Assembly (NCBI GenBank): GCA_040389065.1
Contig: JAZKAR010000017.1
Span: 21,555 to 85,554 of the forward strand
Length of the DNA stretch: 64,000 nt
DNA from: JAZKAR01 sp040389065
Lineage (GTDB): Bacteria > Pseudomonadota > Gammaproteobacteria > Burkholderiales > Casimicrobiaceae
Direction of reading: 5' to 3'
The notes beneath the pieces were generated by a model. The model ran no database searches and had not been told where the DNA came from. It saw only the letters and a program-made list of their open reading frames with translations. The translations under genes were made by a program, and so were the position numbers. Positions 45,093 through 55,400 of this stretch are shown one piece after another. Each line of letters begins with the position of its first letter. The first letter of the stretch is position 1.

Positions 45093-46472
45093 TTAAGCCT
45101 TTTTAAAGCTTTCTTGATAATCTTCAAACGATTGTGGCAATAATATTTTAGCTGCTTGAAACCAAGCAATTAAAGGATGATTAGCGTATAAGCTAGAACT
45201 AATTTGAGCAAGAAGATTAAACTCTTGAGAGTTCCCCAAAATCTTTTTTGCAATCGCTGAGCCATACGTTGTGGTATTCAGCATACCCTGCCCTGCAAAA
45301 CTACTACAGTAATACAATCCTTGCGTTGGGTTACCTAATACAGGTATGCCATTTCTGCTTAAATCGCAATTCCCTCCCCACACATGCTCTATTTTTACAT
45401 GATTACGATCTAACTGCGGGAACATTAAACGCATTTCTTGCTCGATTTTTCTGATATCCCAGGCAAGGAATACCTGTCCGGCTGCATCTGCTCCGCCTAA
45501 GGTTAAGCGCGAATAGCCCTCCATGCCCTCAACAGGAATAATTCGACCGTAATTCATCGCTGTATTGGCAGAGTCATAAAATGATACGCCGCCCGGCACC
45601 AGTTCTTTAGCCAATGCATTCGTAATGGGTTCGGTAGCTAAAATAACGGTTTGTACTGGCAAATACGTTCGCGGAAGACTTTTTCTATCTAATCCTTCAG
45701 GCCTTCTAAAATTAGCACCTGCGGCGACCACAACATGGTTTGCTTCTATGTCTCCTTGCTGCGTTACAACAAGATAGCCATGCTGGTCTTTTTTATAGAT
45801 AGCCAAAACCGGGTTGTGTTGTACCAGCTTTGCACCATGCGCTTGAGCTAATCTAGCAACCGTTGTGGTAAGTTTTAAAGGGTTCAAATGCCCATACTCA
45901 ACATCGTTTTCTGCACCTTTGTATAAAATACCGTTCAGAAAAAAATCAGTATGAACAAGCTCCTGCTTAATTTGGGGTGCAGTCATATACTGAGCGAATT
46001 TGAGTCCTAACTCTTGATACGCCTGCATCTTTTTTTTAATACGCTTAGATTGCGATACTGTTTTCGATGCCAATAAAACGCCAGGCCGAAAATTGCAATA
46101 ATCCGACCGCGTCGCAGCACGCTGGTGAAGCGTAGACAATGCTTGATGCGTGAGTTGCCAAGCCTTTAGAGTTAATTTTTCACCCAGCCGACTGCACATT
46201 TCAGTAATAGACGCCCCATATCCGGGCCATAGCTGCCCCCCGCTACGCCCAGATGGCCCATGACCAATATGACGCGCTTCTGTCACCAGAACTTCTTGCC
46301 CAGCCTCTGCTAGACTTAAGGCAGTTGAAAGACCTAATAAGCCCCCGCCAATAATCAGTGTATCGACTTTGGATAACATTGTATCGCTGGTAATCTCACA
46401 CCCGTCAAAGTGGTAAGCAGAAGACTCTTCTTTAAAATCGGTAAAAATATTATTTACAAATGATCTATTCAT
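45093..46472 (-). CDS. FAD-dependent amine/amino-acid oxidase (PuuB-like)
   Basis: DAO-family flavoenzyme of 459 residues. FAD-binding IIGGGLLGLSTALSLAEAGQEVLVTEA lies near residue 40 after a 35-residue N-terminal extension, followed by GPSGRSGGQLWPGYG, which is typical of gamma-glutamylputrescine oxidase (PuuB) and relatives, and GAGANFRRPEG / WGGNCDLSRNGIPVLG in the C-terminal half. It likely oxidises a secondary or primary amine to an aldehyde with release of H2O2. No other putrescine genes lie nearby, so the substrate is open. Stands alone. Confidence 0.85.
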   Translation of the reverse strand: MNRSFVNNIFTDFKEESSAYHFDGCEITSDTMLSKVDTLIIGGGLLGLSTALSLAEAGQEVLVTEARHIGHGPSGRSGGQLWPGYGASITEMCSRLGEKLTLKAWQLTHQALSTLHQRAATRSDYCNFRPGVLLASKTVSQSKRIKKKMQAYQELGLKFAQYMTAPQIKQELVHTDFFLNGILYKGAENDVEYGHLNPLKLTTTVARLAQAHGAKLVQHNPVLAIYKKDQHGYLVVTQQGDIEANHVVVAAGANFRRPEGLDRKSLPRTYLPVQTVILATEPITNALAKELVPGGVSFYDSANTAMNYGRIIPVEGMEGYSRLTLGGADAAGQVFLAWDIRKIEQEMRLMFPQLDRNHVKIEHVWGGNCDLSRNGIPVLGNPTQGLYYCSSFAGQGMLNTTTYGSAIAKKILGNSQEFNLLAQISSSLYANHPLIAWFQAAKILLPQSFEDYQESFKKA

Positions 46473-47178
46473 GATCTATTCCCCTAATCAGATTTTTTCT
46501 GATTGCGTCATAGTCATTTATCCTACTCAATACTTTAGTGCTTCATTAAATTTCTATTTAACTCTATTACTTCCCCGTACTGCCATACACGATTGAATCA
46601 TGTTTTCTTATTGAAATTACAGTCCAAGCTTTGCTTAATAGCCTAGCTAAATACTATGACTAGTAATGGGGGTCGAGAAGCGCCATAACATACCTGGATG
46701 GCTGTGATAGAAACTACACAAAGTAGTTAGGATAATTGACTTCTTATCTATTTACTTTCAGCGCCTATATTTATTGTTATTACTTAAATAGGATGTTGAA
46801 AGTCCTCTACTTCAAAATCTAAAGGAGATTTTGAGCAAATGAAAATAGATAGACAGAGTGTTAGGGCTTTAGAGTGAGCGCACATGATAAAAATCTTTTT
46901 TATACAACTAATGTTATTCCATGCCAGGAAAAAATCAGTACATTACGATTTATATATCGGCAATCTAACATCAGATACAAAATAATTATGATCCAAATTT
47001 TTAAAATGAAAAGCTTATTACTAGCTATCAGTTACCCTTTGGAAAGAACTCTTCCGCAAACTCTAGTCAGTGTAGAATTGCTAGATCGATCAACAAACAT
47101 ACCCTTCTACTTAGTGATTTTATAACCATCGCATGGCTCAGAGAAGCAATTTCCAATAAAAAGTTAACATATATATTA
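46473..47178. other. Intergenic region, 706 bases
   Basis: AT-rich and without a convincing gene. A 12-codon frame with a strong AAAGGAG site (ATG at 46839) is followed by an overlapping 83-codon frame from a GTG at 46874; neither resembles anything I know. They could be the eroded remains of a gene. No RNA gene recognised. Confidence 0.35.
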
Positions 47179-48009
47179 TTACTGTGCATTACGCTCTGCA
47201 ATGATCTCTAAAACCATAGGTGTAAGCATCAGTGAACTAGGGTTAGAAGCTGCCGCAGCAAACTCATGCCGAACAGTAGTTACCCATGCCTCGCTAACCC
47301 GGCCCAGTTCTAATAATCTTTTAAGATTAATGTTGATAAAGCTAGCAGGCCACTGCCACACATAATCTGCTGGTGAAGCACAAAATATTTGGGGCGTAGC
47401 GCAACGAATTGTAAAGCCAGCCTCTGCTAAAAGACTAGGCAACTGAAGCGCTATATTGGGTTCACCGCCCGATGATCGCCAGCTTTCCATCACCTGATTA
47501 ACGAATTCCTCAAGTGCTTGGTTGGGTGGTGCAAGACGCCAAGTAGAGTAATCAACATACTCATGAAAAATAGCAACGCCACCAGGCTTTATAGCAGTAG
47601 CCAACCTCTTTATCAGAGTAGCTGGCGACGAAACAAAAGAGGCAACCCAACGACACCAAGCAGCATCTACGCCTTCGGCGGGTAGCGAGTCGTCGCTCAT
47701 CAAGTCTAGCTCATGGAGCTGAACATTGTTGAATCCTCGAGAGCGGCAAGCCGCTTGAGCGAACTCAACAAAGCGATTTGAACGCTCTACCGCAATTATT
47801 TGACCAGATGAACCCACGATCTCAGCCAAATCCAAAGTAGCGTATCCGGGGCCTGCACCGATATCCAGAACACGAGATCCCTCTCTAATTCCTGAACGAT
47901 GCCAGCAATCTAAAACCTTGGAGCGCCAAACACGATGCTGAAGACCAAGCCGTTGGATTTCTTCGTCATGAGTACCAAGAACGTATTCTTGCTCCATGCG
48001 TTGTTTCAT
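47179..48009 (-). CDS. Class I SAM-dependent methyltransferase
   Basis: A 276-residue methyltransferase. SAM-binding motif I VLDIGAGPGYATLDLAE and motif II IIAVERSNRFVEFA are clear; the N-terminal start segment YVLGTHDEEIQRLGLQHRVW is typical of a UbiE-like subgroup of unknown substrate. Start: the ATG at 48009 follows AGCAGGG by eight bases and is preferred to 48057. No neighbour gives a substrate clue. Confidence 0.85.
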   Translation of the reverse strand: MKQRMEQEYVLGTHDEEIQRLGLQHRVWRSKVLDCWHRSGIREGSRVLDIGAGPGYATLDLAEIVGSSGQIIAVERSNRFVEFAQAACRSRGFNNVQLHELDLMSDDSLPAEGVDAAWCRWVASFVSSPATLIKRLATAIKPGGVAIFHEYVDYSTWRLAPPNQALEEFVNQVMESWRSSGGEPNIALQLPSLLAEAGFTIRCATPQIFCASPADYVWQWPASFININLKRLLELGRVSEAWVTTVRHEFAAAASNPSSLMLTPMVLEIIAERNAQ

Positions 48010-48114
48010 ATACAAAGCCCTGCTGTTGAAATTAATGTTCAATTCTTGCTGAAACAACAGTTTTTTGCTACCCGTTTCTTGCTATTCATTTCAATGATGC
48101 CCAAAAAATTTGGC

Positions 48115-48948
48115 TTATTCATTTGAAGGAGGAGCATAAGCCGCCGACCAAACATTGCCGCTACCCGCATTACAAGACGCTCCTGCTTGCCCTACCTGAT
48201 AAGGGCCTGAATAAATCGGGCAACTGCAATTTGCAAACTTAGTCTGCTTACCGTTCTTATCTCGCTCAAACGTACAAGAAGCCGTCATACAACCCGCATA
48301 TGGCATTGAAGAGCTCGTACAACTCGTCTGTTCAGTGCCGTAATTCTTTGCTTGAGCAAAACTAAATGTAGAAACCAATTCAGTTTTTGGAGCCATCGAC
48401 ACTACTCCGTTAGCGCCTGCTTGCAAATAACTGCAAACGGGTGCTGTAGCAAGGGTTGGGGGCGTTTTACCAAGCTGAGTAGCTAGCTTTCCAGCCGCCT
48501 CTGAAGCCATATTAGTACATTTTTCACCATTTAGACCACATACCCGAACTGTTTCGACATAGGCTTCGGTGTTTCTAATTGAATGGATATCAACATATGA
48601 AGCGCCTGACTCAGCATAACAGCGGCACTCTGCAGTATTAGGGTTATTTTTAGACACTTTACAGGGTAAGCTGGGTAAACTCTTACCAAGCTTACCTGTT
48701 GGAGCAGCATCTGGCCCAGAGTAATAGCACAGTGCATAGGAGCTGGAAGAACAGGATAAAAAATTAGTAGGTGATAATACAATATTGGCTGCAGCAGGGC
48801 CATATTGCGTTGTCCAAAACACATTATTAACAAAAGGAACAGGACAATTTTGAACACACGTTGCAGGCGTAGTCTCTGCATGTAGAACTTTACCGATTAA
48901 AAGAAAAAATAAAACAACATATCTCAATATACAGCCCATCTTTATCAT
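48115..48948 (-). CDS. Cysteine-rich secreted protein of unknown function
   Basis: A 277-residue exported protein. Start ATG at 48948 is preferred because GAGGA lies just upstream; signal peptide with a hydrophobic core YVVLFFLLIGKVL and cleavage after LHA. The mature part has about 20 Cys, many in short-spaced pairs (CVQNC, CRCYAE, CSCPIYSG), suggesting a disulfide-stabilised extracellular protein. Family not recognised. It might be a surface or matrix protein. Confidence 0.7.
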   Translation of the reverse strand: MIKMGCILRYVVLFFLLIGKVLHAETTPATCVQNCPVPFVNNVFWTTQYGPAAANIVLSPTNFLSCSSSSYALCYYSGPDAAPTGKLGKSLPSLPCKVSKNNPNTAECRCYAESGASYVDIHSIRNTEAYVETVRVCGLNGEKCTNMASEAAGKLATQLGKTPPTLATAPVCSYLQAGANGVVSMAPKTELVSTFSFAQAKNYGTEQTSCTSSSMPYAGCMTASCTFERDKNGKQTKFANCSCPIYSGPYQVGQAGASCNAGSGNVWSAAYAPPSNE

Positions 48949-49301
48949 GTATTCCTCGCCCGGCATAAAGTATATGTGTAGATTCTACTTTTGATTAAAA
49001 AACATTCCGTGTAATGCTACTCGCTCTCTTAACTAATAAAGCTGTAGCAAAATGCTTTTACGGCATTTGAATCTACAAATGAATATTCAAGCGCTATGTT
49101 GGAGGATTTCAAACGTTGAAAGATTAATTCTAAATTCTTGCGACAGAAACTATGAATGTATTTATGATAATCACTTTAGCTAATAGCGCTCTTTACATTC
49201 GGCAATTTTTTCACCGCTTCACACATAGCATGATTGTATAATTTTGTTCACGCACACCATGCTGAATTTCTATGAATTAATAATAAGATAAAGGCAGTAG
49301 C
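48949..49301. other. Divergent intergenic region
   Basis: About 350 bases between the Cys-rich protein gene and the hybrid kinase, which point apart. No ORF, repeat or RNA recognised. Confidence 0.35.
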
Positions 49302-51272
49302 ATGACTCAGCTACATGGGACTGAACCTGATTTTCAAACCCTTTTCGAAGTTATTCCAGGGCTTTATTTAGTTCTTCAACCTGATCTTACAATCGTAGCC
49401 GCAAGTAATGCCTACCTGGAAGCTACGATGACGCAACGACAAGATATTTTAGGTAGAGGACTGTTTGAGGTTTTCCCCGATAATCCTAATGACCCTGCTG
49501 CAACAGGCGCGCAAAATCTAAGGGCTTCCCTTACTCGAGTATTAAAAGAGGGGCGATCAGATGCGATGGCAGTGCAAAAATACGATATTCAGCGCCCTGA
49601 GTCAGAGGGAGGAGGATTTGAAGAACGGTATTGGAGCCCTATTAACGCTCCTGTATTCAATGCGAATCAAGAAATTCAATACATTATTCATAAAGTTGAA
49701 GATGTTACAGAATTTATTCAATTGAAAAAGCGTGATGTGGAAAACAATGCGTTAACGCAAGAGCTTAGGCAGGAGCTGCGTGCTAAAACCGAAGAGATGG
49801 AAAGCGAAGTTTTCCATCGCGCTCAGCAATTGCAGGAAGTTAACCAACAACTGCGTGATGCAAATGAAAAATTATCTGAATTGGATCGTGCTAAAACAGA
49901 TTTTTTTAGTAATGTTAGCCACGAATTTAGAACACCATTAACACTTATTTTAGGGCCTATTGAAGAAGCTATCTCCAATCCTGAAAAAGCGTTGAAAGGT
50001 GCAACACTTGAGGCTGTTTATAGAAATGCCTTGCGATTGCTGCGATTAGTAAACAATGTGCTCGATTTTACCCGCATTGAAGCAGGATACCACCAGGCTA
50101 GAGTTGAACCTACAGATCTTGCCACGCTTACAGCGGGTGTAGGAAGCGCTTTTCGTTCATTGATAGAATCTGCTGGCATCACGTTTAGTATGGATTGCCC
50201 TCCTTTACCAGAACCCGTGTATGTTGATCGCTCATGCTGGGAAAAGATTGTGTTGAATTTGCTTTCAAATGCGTTCAAATTTACGTTTGAAGGAGAAATC
50301 GCAGTATCGCTAACCTGGTGTGGAGATCATATTGAATTAGCTGTGCGTGATACAGGGGTTGGTATTTCTGAACGTAACACTCACCATATTTTTGAGCGTT
50401 TTCATCGTATCCCTAATACACGCGGCCGAAGCATTGAAGGAACAGGCATAGGGCTAGCCCTTGTTCAAGAACTCGTCAAACTTCATGGTGGAGACATTAG
50501 TGTCACAAGTATAGAAAAACAAGGGAGTACATTTGCAGTATCTATTCCTACAGGTACTGCACATTTATCCGCCATGGCTATTCATGTAGAACAGCAGCTT
50601 AATGATGTGCTTACCGACTCAACCCATACAGAACCCCCTAAAACAACTTTACTTTCTTCTTATATATTAGGCGAAACATCTCAATGGTTTGCAAGCCGTG
50701 AGAAAAGCCGAAACCTTTCAAATGAAGAAGCATTAGATAACGCTAATGATGAACCACAGGATGCACGCGGATATATTCTTGTCGTAGATGATAATCTAGA
50801 TATGCGTGAATATTTGTGCGGCATTCTTAGTACTTATTGGAATGTAAAAGCAGTAGAAAATGGAGAAGTTGCTCTTGCGTCTATTGCACAGCGTTTACCT
50901 GATTTAATTCTAAGCGATGTGATGATGCCGTTGCTAGATGGTTTTGAACTTCTTCGGGAAGTGCGTACAAGCCCAAGAACCAGCTCAATTCCATTTGTAT
51001 TACTCTCTGCACGAGCAGGTGAAGAAGCTATTTTTTGCGGGCTTGGAACCGGAGCGGATGATTATTTGGTCAAACCATTTACAACACAGGAACTACTCGC
51101 GCGAGTACATACGCATTTGACGATGGCACGCGTGCGCATCGCGCTTCAAAAAGAGTTGATGGCAACGAATCAACGCCTACAAGAAACACATGTTCAGCTT
51201 TTAGAAGCTGAAAAAATGGCATCCATTTATCGCGTTTCAACTGATCTTATCAATAGTTGCATTAAACCATAA
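49302..51272 (+). CDS. Hybrid sensor histidine kinase/response regulator, truncated at the C-terminus
   Basis: A 656-residue soluble signalling protein. An N-terminal PAS domain (about 10-140: FEVIPGLYLVLQPDLTIVAAS, ILGRGLFEVFPDNP), a coiled coil (about 145-195), HisKA with FFSNVSHEFRTPLTLILGPIEEA, an HATPase (NLLSNAFKFT, RDTGVGIS, GTGIGLALVQELV) and a receiver (ILVVDDNLDMREYL, LSDVMMPLLDGFELL, VKPF). After the receiver a coiled coil LQETHVQLLEAEKMAS begins, which in related proteins leads to a second kinase, but here it stops after 15 unrelated residues. No transmembrane segment, so the signal is probably cytoplasmic. Confidence 0.88.
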   Translation: MTQLHGTEPDFQTLFEVIPGLYLVLQPDLTIVAASNAYLEATMTQRQDILGRGLFEVFPDNPNDPAATGAQNLRASLTRVLKEGRSDAMAVQKYDIQRPESEGGGFEERYWSPINAPVFNANQEIQYIIHKVEDVTEFIQLKKRDVENNALTQELRQELRAKTEEMESEVFHRAQQLQEVNQQLRDANEKLSELDRAKTDFFSNVSHEFRTPLTLILGPIEEAISNPEKALKGATLEAVYRNALRLLRLVNNVLDFTRIEAGYHQARVEPTDLATLTAGVGSAFRSLIESAGITFSMDCPPLPEPVYVDRSCWEKIVLNLLSNAFKFTFEGEIAVSLTWCGDHIELAVRDTGVGISERNTHHIFERFHRIPNTRGRSIEGTGIGLALVQELVKLHGGDISVTSIEKQGSTFAVSIPTGTAHLSAMAIHVEQQLNDVLTDSTHTEPPKTTLLSSYILGETSQWFASREKSRNLSNEEALDNANDEPQDARGYILVVDDNLDMREYLCGILSTYWNVKAVENGEVALASIAQRLPDLILSDVMMPLLDGFELLREVRTSPRTSSIPFVLLSARAGEEAIFCGLGTGADDYLVKPFTTQELLARVHTHLTMARVRIALQKELMATNQRLQETHVQLLEAEKMASIYRVSTDLINSCIKP

Positions 51273-51398
51273 TTAACCATAATATTTTCTTTTCTTGCAC
51301 TATCAATGGTACCGTTTTACTAAAGCTATTTTTTCGTTGAATTGTTTCCTGGCTCCAAACTCAACATCCAAACTCAAAAAAATTTTAATTTTATCGTA

Positions 51399-51430
51399 AA
51401 AAAAGCCCCAAACTGATTTAGGGCTTTTTT
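51399..51430. terminator. Bidirectional intrinsic terminator
   Basis: AAAAAAGCCC (51399-51408) and GGGCTTTTTT (51421-51430), a perfect 10-base stem with A and T runs on each side. It lies between the plus-strand kinase and the minus-strand Maf gene, which converge on it. Confidence 0.85.
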
Positions 51431-51459
51431 ACTGAATGAAAGATTAAAGGACATAAAAA

Positions 51460-52116
51460 TCAAACTTTCTCCAATGCTTTTTGATATAGAACAAACCCTC
51501 CAACAGAGGGCGTTAAATTAAAATGCTTTAAGCCTTCTAGTAACTGACTCGTTTCATATAAAGGTAAGCCTTTAATACCTGAATCACTTCCATTAATACT
51601 TTCAATAAATGAAGCTGCTAGCCCAGACATTTCATAAGCACCTCGTTTTTCTAAAATGCCCTCTTCGTTCTCAATATAATGAAAGAGCGTCTCATCACTT
51701 AATTCATGAAACTTTACCTCACTTACTGATAATACACAGGCTGTATGCTCTTTATAGATAAGTGCTACTGCGGTAAGAACCTGATGGGTTTGGCCCGATA
51801 ACATTTTAAGCATTCGAAAAGCTTCTACTTCGCTTCCCGGTCGCTCTAATATCATATTTTTAAACGAAAGCGCTGTATGTGCCGACAACACAGGGCGGGG
51901 AAACATAAACCGCTGATGCGCTCTATCCCACGCTACATGCGCTCTATTCAGCGCAAGCCGCTGCACATAGGTTGAAGCTGACTCATCGTTAAGGGGTGTT
52001 TCATTAAGATCTGATCGATCTTCGGGCCTTAATCGCATCTTCAATACCTCATAAGGAATTGAAAGCTGATCTAAAAGCGCCCATTTCTCGGGATTATTAC
52101 AAGCAAAGTAAATCAT
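51460..52116 (-). CDS. Maf-like protein with altered active site
   Basis: A 218-residue Maf/Ham1-fold protein aligned to YhdE over its length (TYVQRLALNRAHVAW, LSGQTHQVLTAVAL, GIKGLPLYETSQLLEGL). Maf proteins hydrolyse modified or canonical nucleoside triphosphates, but here key residues differ: the SPRR start motif is NNPEK, the catalytic Asp of GADT is His (SAHT), and EKP is ERP. It may be inactive as a pyrophosphatase or have a changed substrate. A true maf gene may be elsewhere. Confidence 0.75.
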   Translation of the reverse strand: MIYFACNNPEKWALLDQLSIPYEVLKMRLRPEDRSDLNETPLNDESASTYVQRLALNRAHVAWDRAHQRFMFPRPVLSAHTALSFKNMILERPGSEVEAFRMLKMLSGQTHQVLTAVALIYKEHTACVLSVSEVKFHELSDETLFHYIENEEGILEKRGAYEMSGLAASFIESINGSDSGIKGLPLYETSQLLEGLKHFNLTPSVGGFVLYQKALEKV

Positions 52117-52408
52117 AAGCCCATCTCAAAAAGTTATTAAACATCAATCACTTGATTGACCCTTATTAATAACTGTGTACGCTAAAACAAAAAAAATCCA
52201 GGGGTTTTCCCCATTGCACGCACTATTTTTTAATTAATTCTTGTTATATAGGAGCTAGCAGCTGCTTTTAGACCAATGCTATTCCTGTTACTGCTCCAGT
52301 ACCGCAGCTGCTTCCATAGCTTGATTAAGCTATAAACATTTAGTTTTATTGACAATTTATTCATTGCACTCCATACCAATAGTACTTACCTCCAGGAACG
52401 ATGGATGC

Positions 52409-55400
52409 ATGACCTCGCCTGCACATTTTTTATCTTATTCTTTACAAAAAACCATTTGCATTTCAAAGGTGTTCAAGCCTTTTTTTATCAAATTTTGTGC
52501 TATGGTAATCATGGGGCTAAGCAACAATCTGTGTATTGCCCATGAAAATTTTAGTGATTTGGTGTCCTCTTCCCCCTCTTCGTCTCCTTTCTTACAAACA
52601 CTTTCTCCCCCCGCCCTATCATCTGCCTCAACCAACTCGCAAAGCTGTAGCCCTTCGAAAGGTGGTGAAACTCAAGCTTCTTGCGATAGCATAGCTTCGC
52701 TTGGCAATACCTCAGACACGAATCAAGGGGCAGGTAACCCTATTAATATTATTCATGGCAATAAATACCAACGTGAAGACGATCTGCCTGCTTTACCTGG
52801 CGTTTTAGGATTAGAAATTGTTCGCCACTATAATAGCCACTATGCCCATACCTCAGTCCCCCCCGGTATTTTGGGAAGAGGATGGAAACTTAGCTATGAA
52901 ACTACGCTTTATAAAACCGGGCACACTTTACAAATTGTTCAAGCAGATGGCGCTAGGATTATTTTTAATCAAGATACAAATAATCCTAGCCTGTGTGCCA
53001 CGACTAACCCTGCGCATGGCACGCTGACGATTGAAACTACCCCTCGGGGCAATATGTATCACTGGCGATGGAATACTGGCAAAAGCCTTCATTTTAATGC
53101 TCAAGGTAAACTAGAACGTATTCAAGCGCCTACAGGTGAGTTCGTTTCGCTACTTTATGATGCCACTGGCTGGCTGGTAAGGGTAATTGACCCTCAAGGC
53201 CGTACTCTGCAATTAAAATATCTCGATAAAGCTCAGGCTAAAACACGCTTTTCAGGCGTTCAAACGATTGATAGCCCCGTGGGGCGCTTTAGTTACCAGT
53301 ATGGCAGCCAAGATAGCACTGCTGCCATTGCTACCTTGGCACCAACAAAACGTGCTGCGGATGCTGCGCTTAATACTTCCAGCTATCCTTTGATGGCTAA
53401 TCTTATTAAGGTCGGCCTACCTACCTATTACGACCCGGCAACGAAAGCGCATGCTTACGCAAATCGTGGTGTTAGTTCTAGCGCTATCAGCCGGCATTAT
53501 CACTATGAAGATACCCGCCACCCTCTGCTTTTAACTGGCATTTCAGTTGCAGGAAAAGGTTCTGATGGAGCATTAGTCAACACGCGCCTATCAACTTGGG
53601 CATACAACGAAAAAGAACAAGCGAATCTTTCGGTAAAAGGCAATGCCAAAAGCAAATTAGAACGCATTGAGCTTGATTACTCGCAGCCCGGTATCACTAC
53701 CCTCACAAACAGTTTGGGTCAACGCACACTCTATCGGCATGCCATTCTTGCTGGAGAACATCGTTTACTTGAAGTACGTGGTACTGGTTGCGCTCAATGC
53801 GGAGAAGTGAATCAGCGCTATCGTTATGATGCATTAGGCAGACTCACTGATCTTATTCAACTAGATGACTCAGGCAACCCGCTTTATACGACTCAGCGCG
53901 CTTTTGATGCCTATGGTCGCATCACATCGATTACACGCATAACCTATGGCACACCGTATGGCACACTTACTAATTCCTCTCCTTTACATGGTAAAAATGG
54001 CAACCCTAAGCCTTTCAGCACCATGCTTAAACCTTCTGTTATTACACCACTCTTACGCTACGAATACCCAGAAAACAGCTTTCGCGCTTCCGTTATTGCA
54101 GTACCCAGTGTTGTTGCCGGTAAAGAACACCGTTGGCAGTTTAGCTACAATACGTTTGGGCAACTTACACACCTTAAAGAAACCGGATGGAGCCCTCAAG
54201 TACTTTCCTCACTCGCGTATGCAGCCATACAGCCTATTGAACGTAATACGCATTACACCTATACCTCTATTAATGGGCGCAGTGTATTACAAAAAATAGA
54301 AAGCCCTGGCTCTTCAGTCGCAGTTGAGTGGGATAAACGCGCTAATTATTTGACCGCTATTGTTCAAGCTGGCGCTTATGGAAATAAGCGAAATGAGCGT
54401 ATTTTGTTAGAGCAGGATGACACAACAGGGAGGCTCAACCGCCTGACCACAGCGAATTATGTCAAGCGTTGGGAATATACCTCTGAAGGTAATATTCTTG
54501 CCGTTGCTACCACCTTTCTGAAAAATGATAAAAGCCCCGCACGTACAGACGAACAACGTTTTCTCTATGACGCGCTAGGCCATCTTACCGAAAGCCAAAC
54601 AAAACCTAATCAGGTACTGACATCGCAAAAAAAATGGAGTTATGATCTTGCAGACCATTTGCTATGGGAAGCCAATACCTCAGGAAAACTCAAACAAGCG
54701 CACTACGATAGTGAAGGTAAACTTATTCGCAGTACGGTATTTGGTTTAGATAAAACGCATCCTCTTAAGCAAGAAGAGCAATACCGTTATGATGCCGCAG
54801 GGCGTGTGATTGAAACGTTAGACGCTGCTGGGCTTAAGTATCTCATTCGCTATAACGCAGCTGGTTTACCTACCGAAACAATTGACCCTTCAGGCATCAG
54901 CACTGAATATCAGTACACACCGCTCAATGATATTGCTTCGATCACTCAAGCTGCCAACACGCTACAGCCGCTTAAAACTGATTCGGCCTATGATGCTGCC
55001 CACCGCCTCATTGAACTCAACGAAAATACTTCATCTACTACCCTAAAAGGTAACCATGCCGTTCGCACTCAGTTTTATAACGATGACTTTGGGCGCGAGA
55101 TAGCACATCGCGCTCCCGACTCTGGCTTATATACTCGCCGCTATGATGCCGCAGATCGTGTCATTGAACAGCGCGATGCTGATAACAACCAGATAGCCTT
55201 TCAATATGATCACGATGGGCGGCTTCTTCTAAAAACTGTTAAAGAAAAAAATGATTCGCTACGCGAAGAAACCCGCTTTGAGTACGCTAGCCAGCCCCCT
55301 CATCGATTAATCAAAATTTCGCATCCGCAACAAAGTGAATATTTCGATTACACCGACGAAGGGTTGCTCACAAAAAAAACAATTGACCTTACGCTAGCCT

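Noticed and set aside
46874..47125. 83-codon frame with a preceding 12-codon frame that has a strong ribosome binding site
   Set aside because: Sequence looks non-coding and unlike any family; may be a gene remnant but cannot be supported.
52349..52408. TTG start for the Rhs protein
   Set aside because: ATG at 52409 has an AGGA site upstream and gives a plausible signal peptide.
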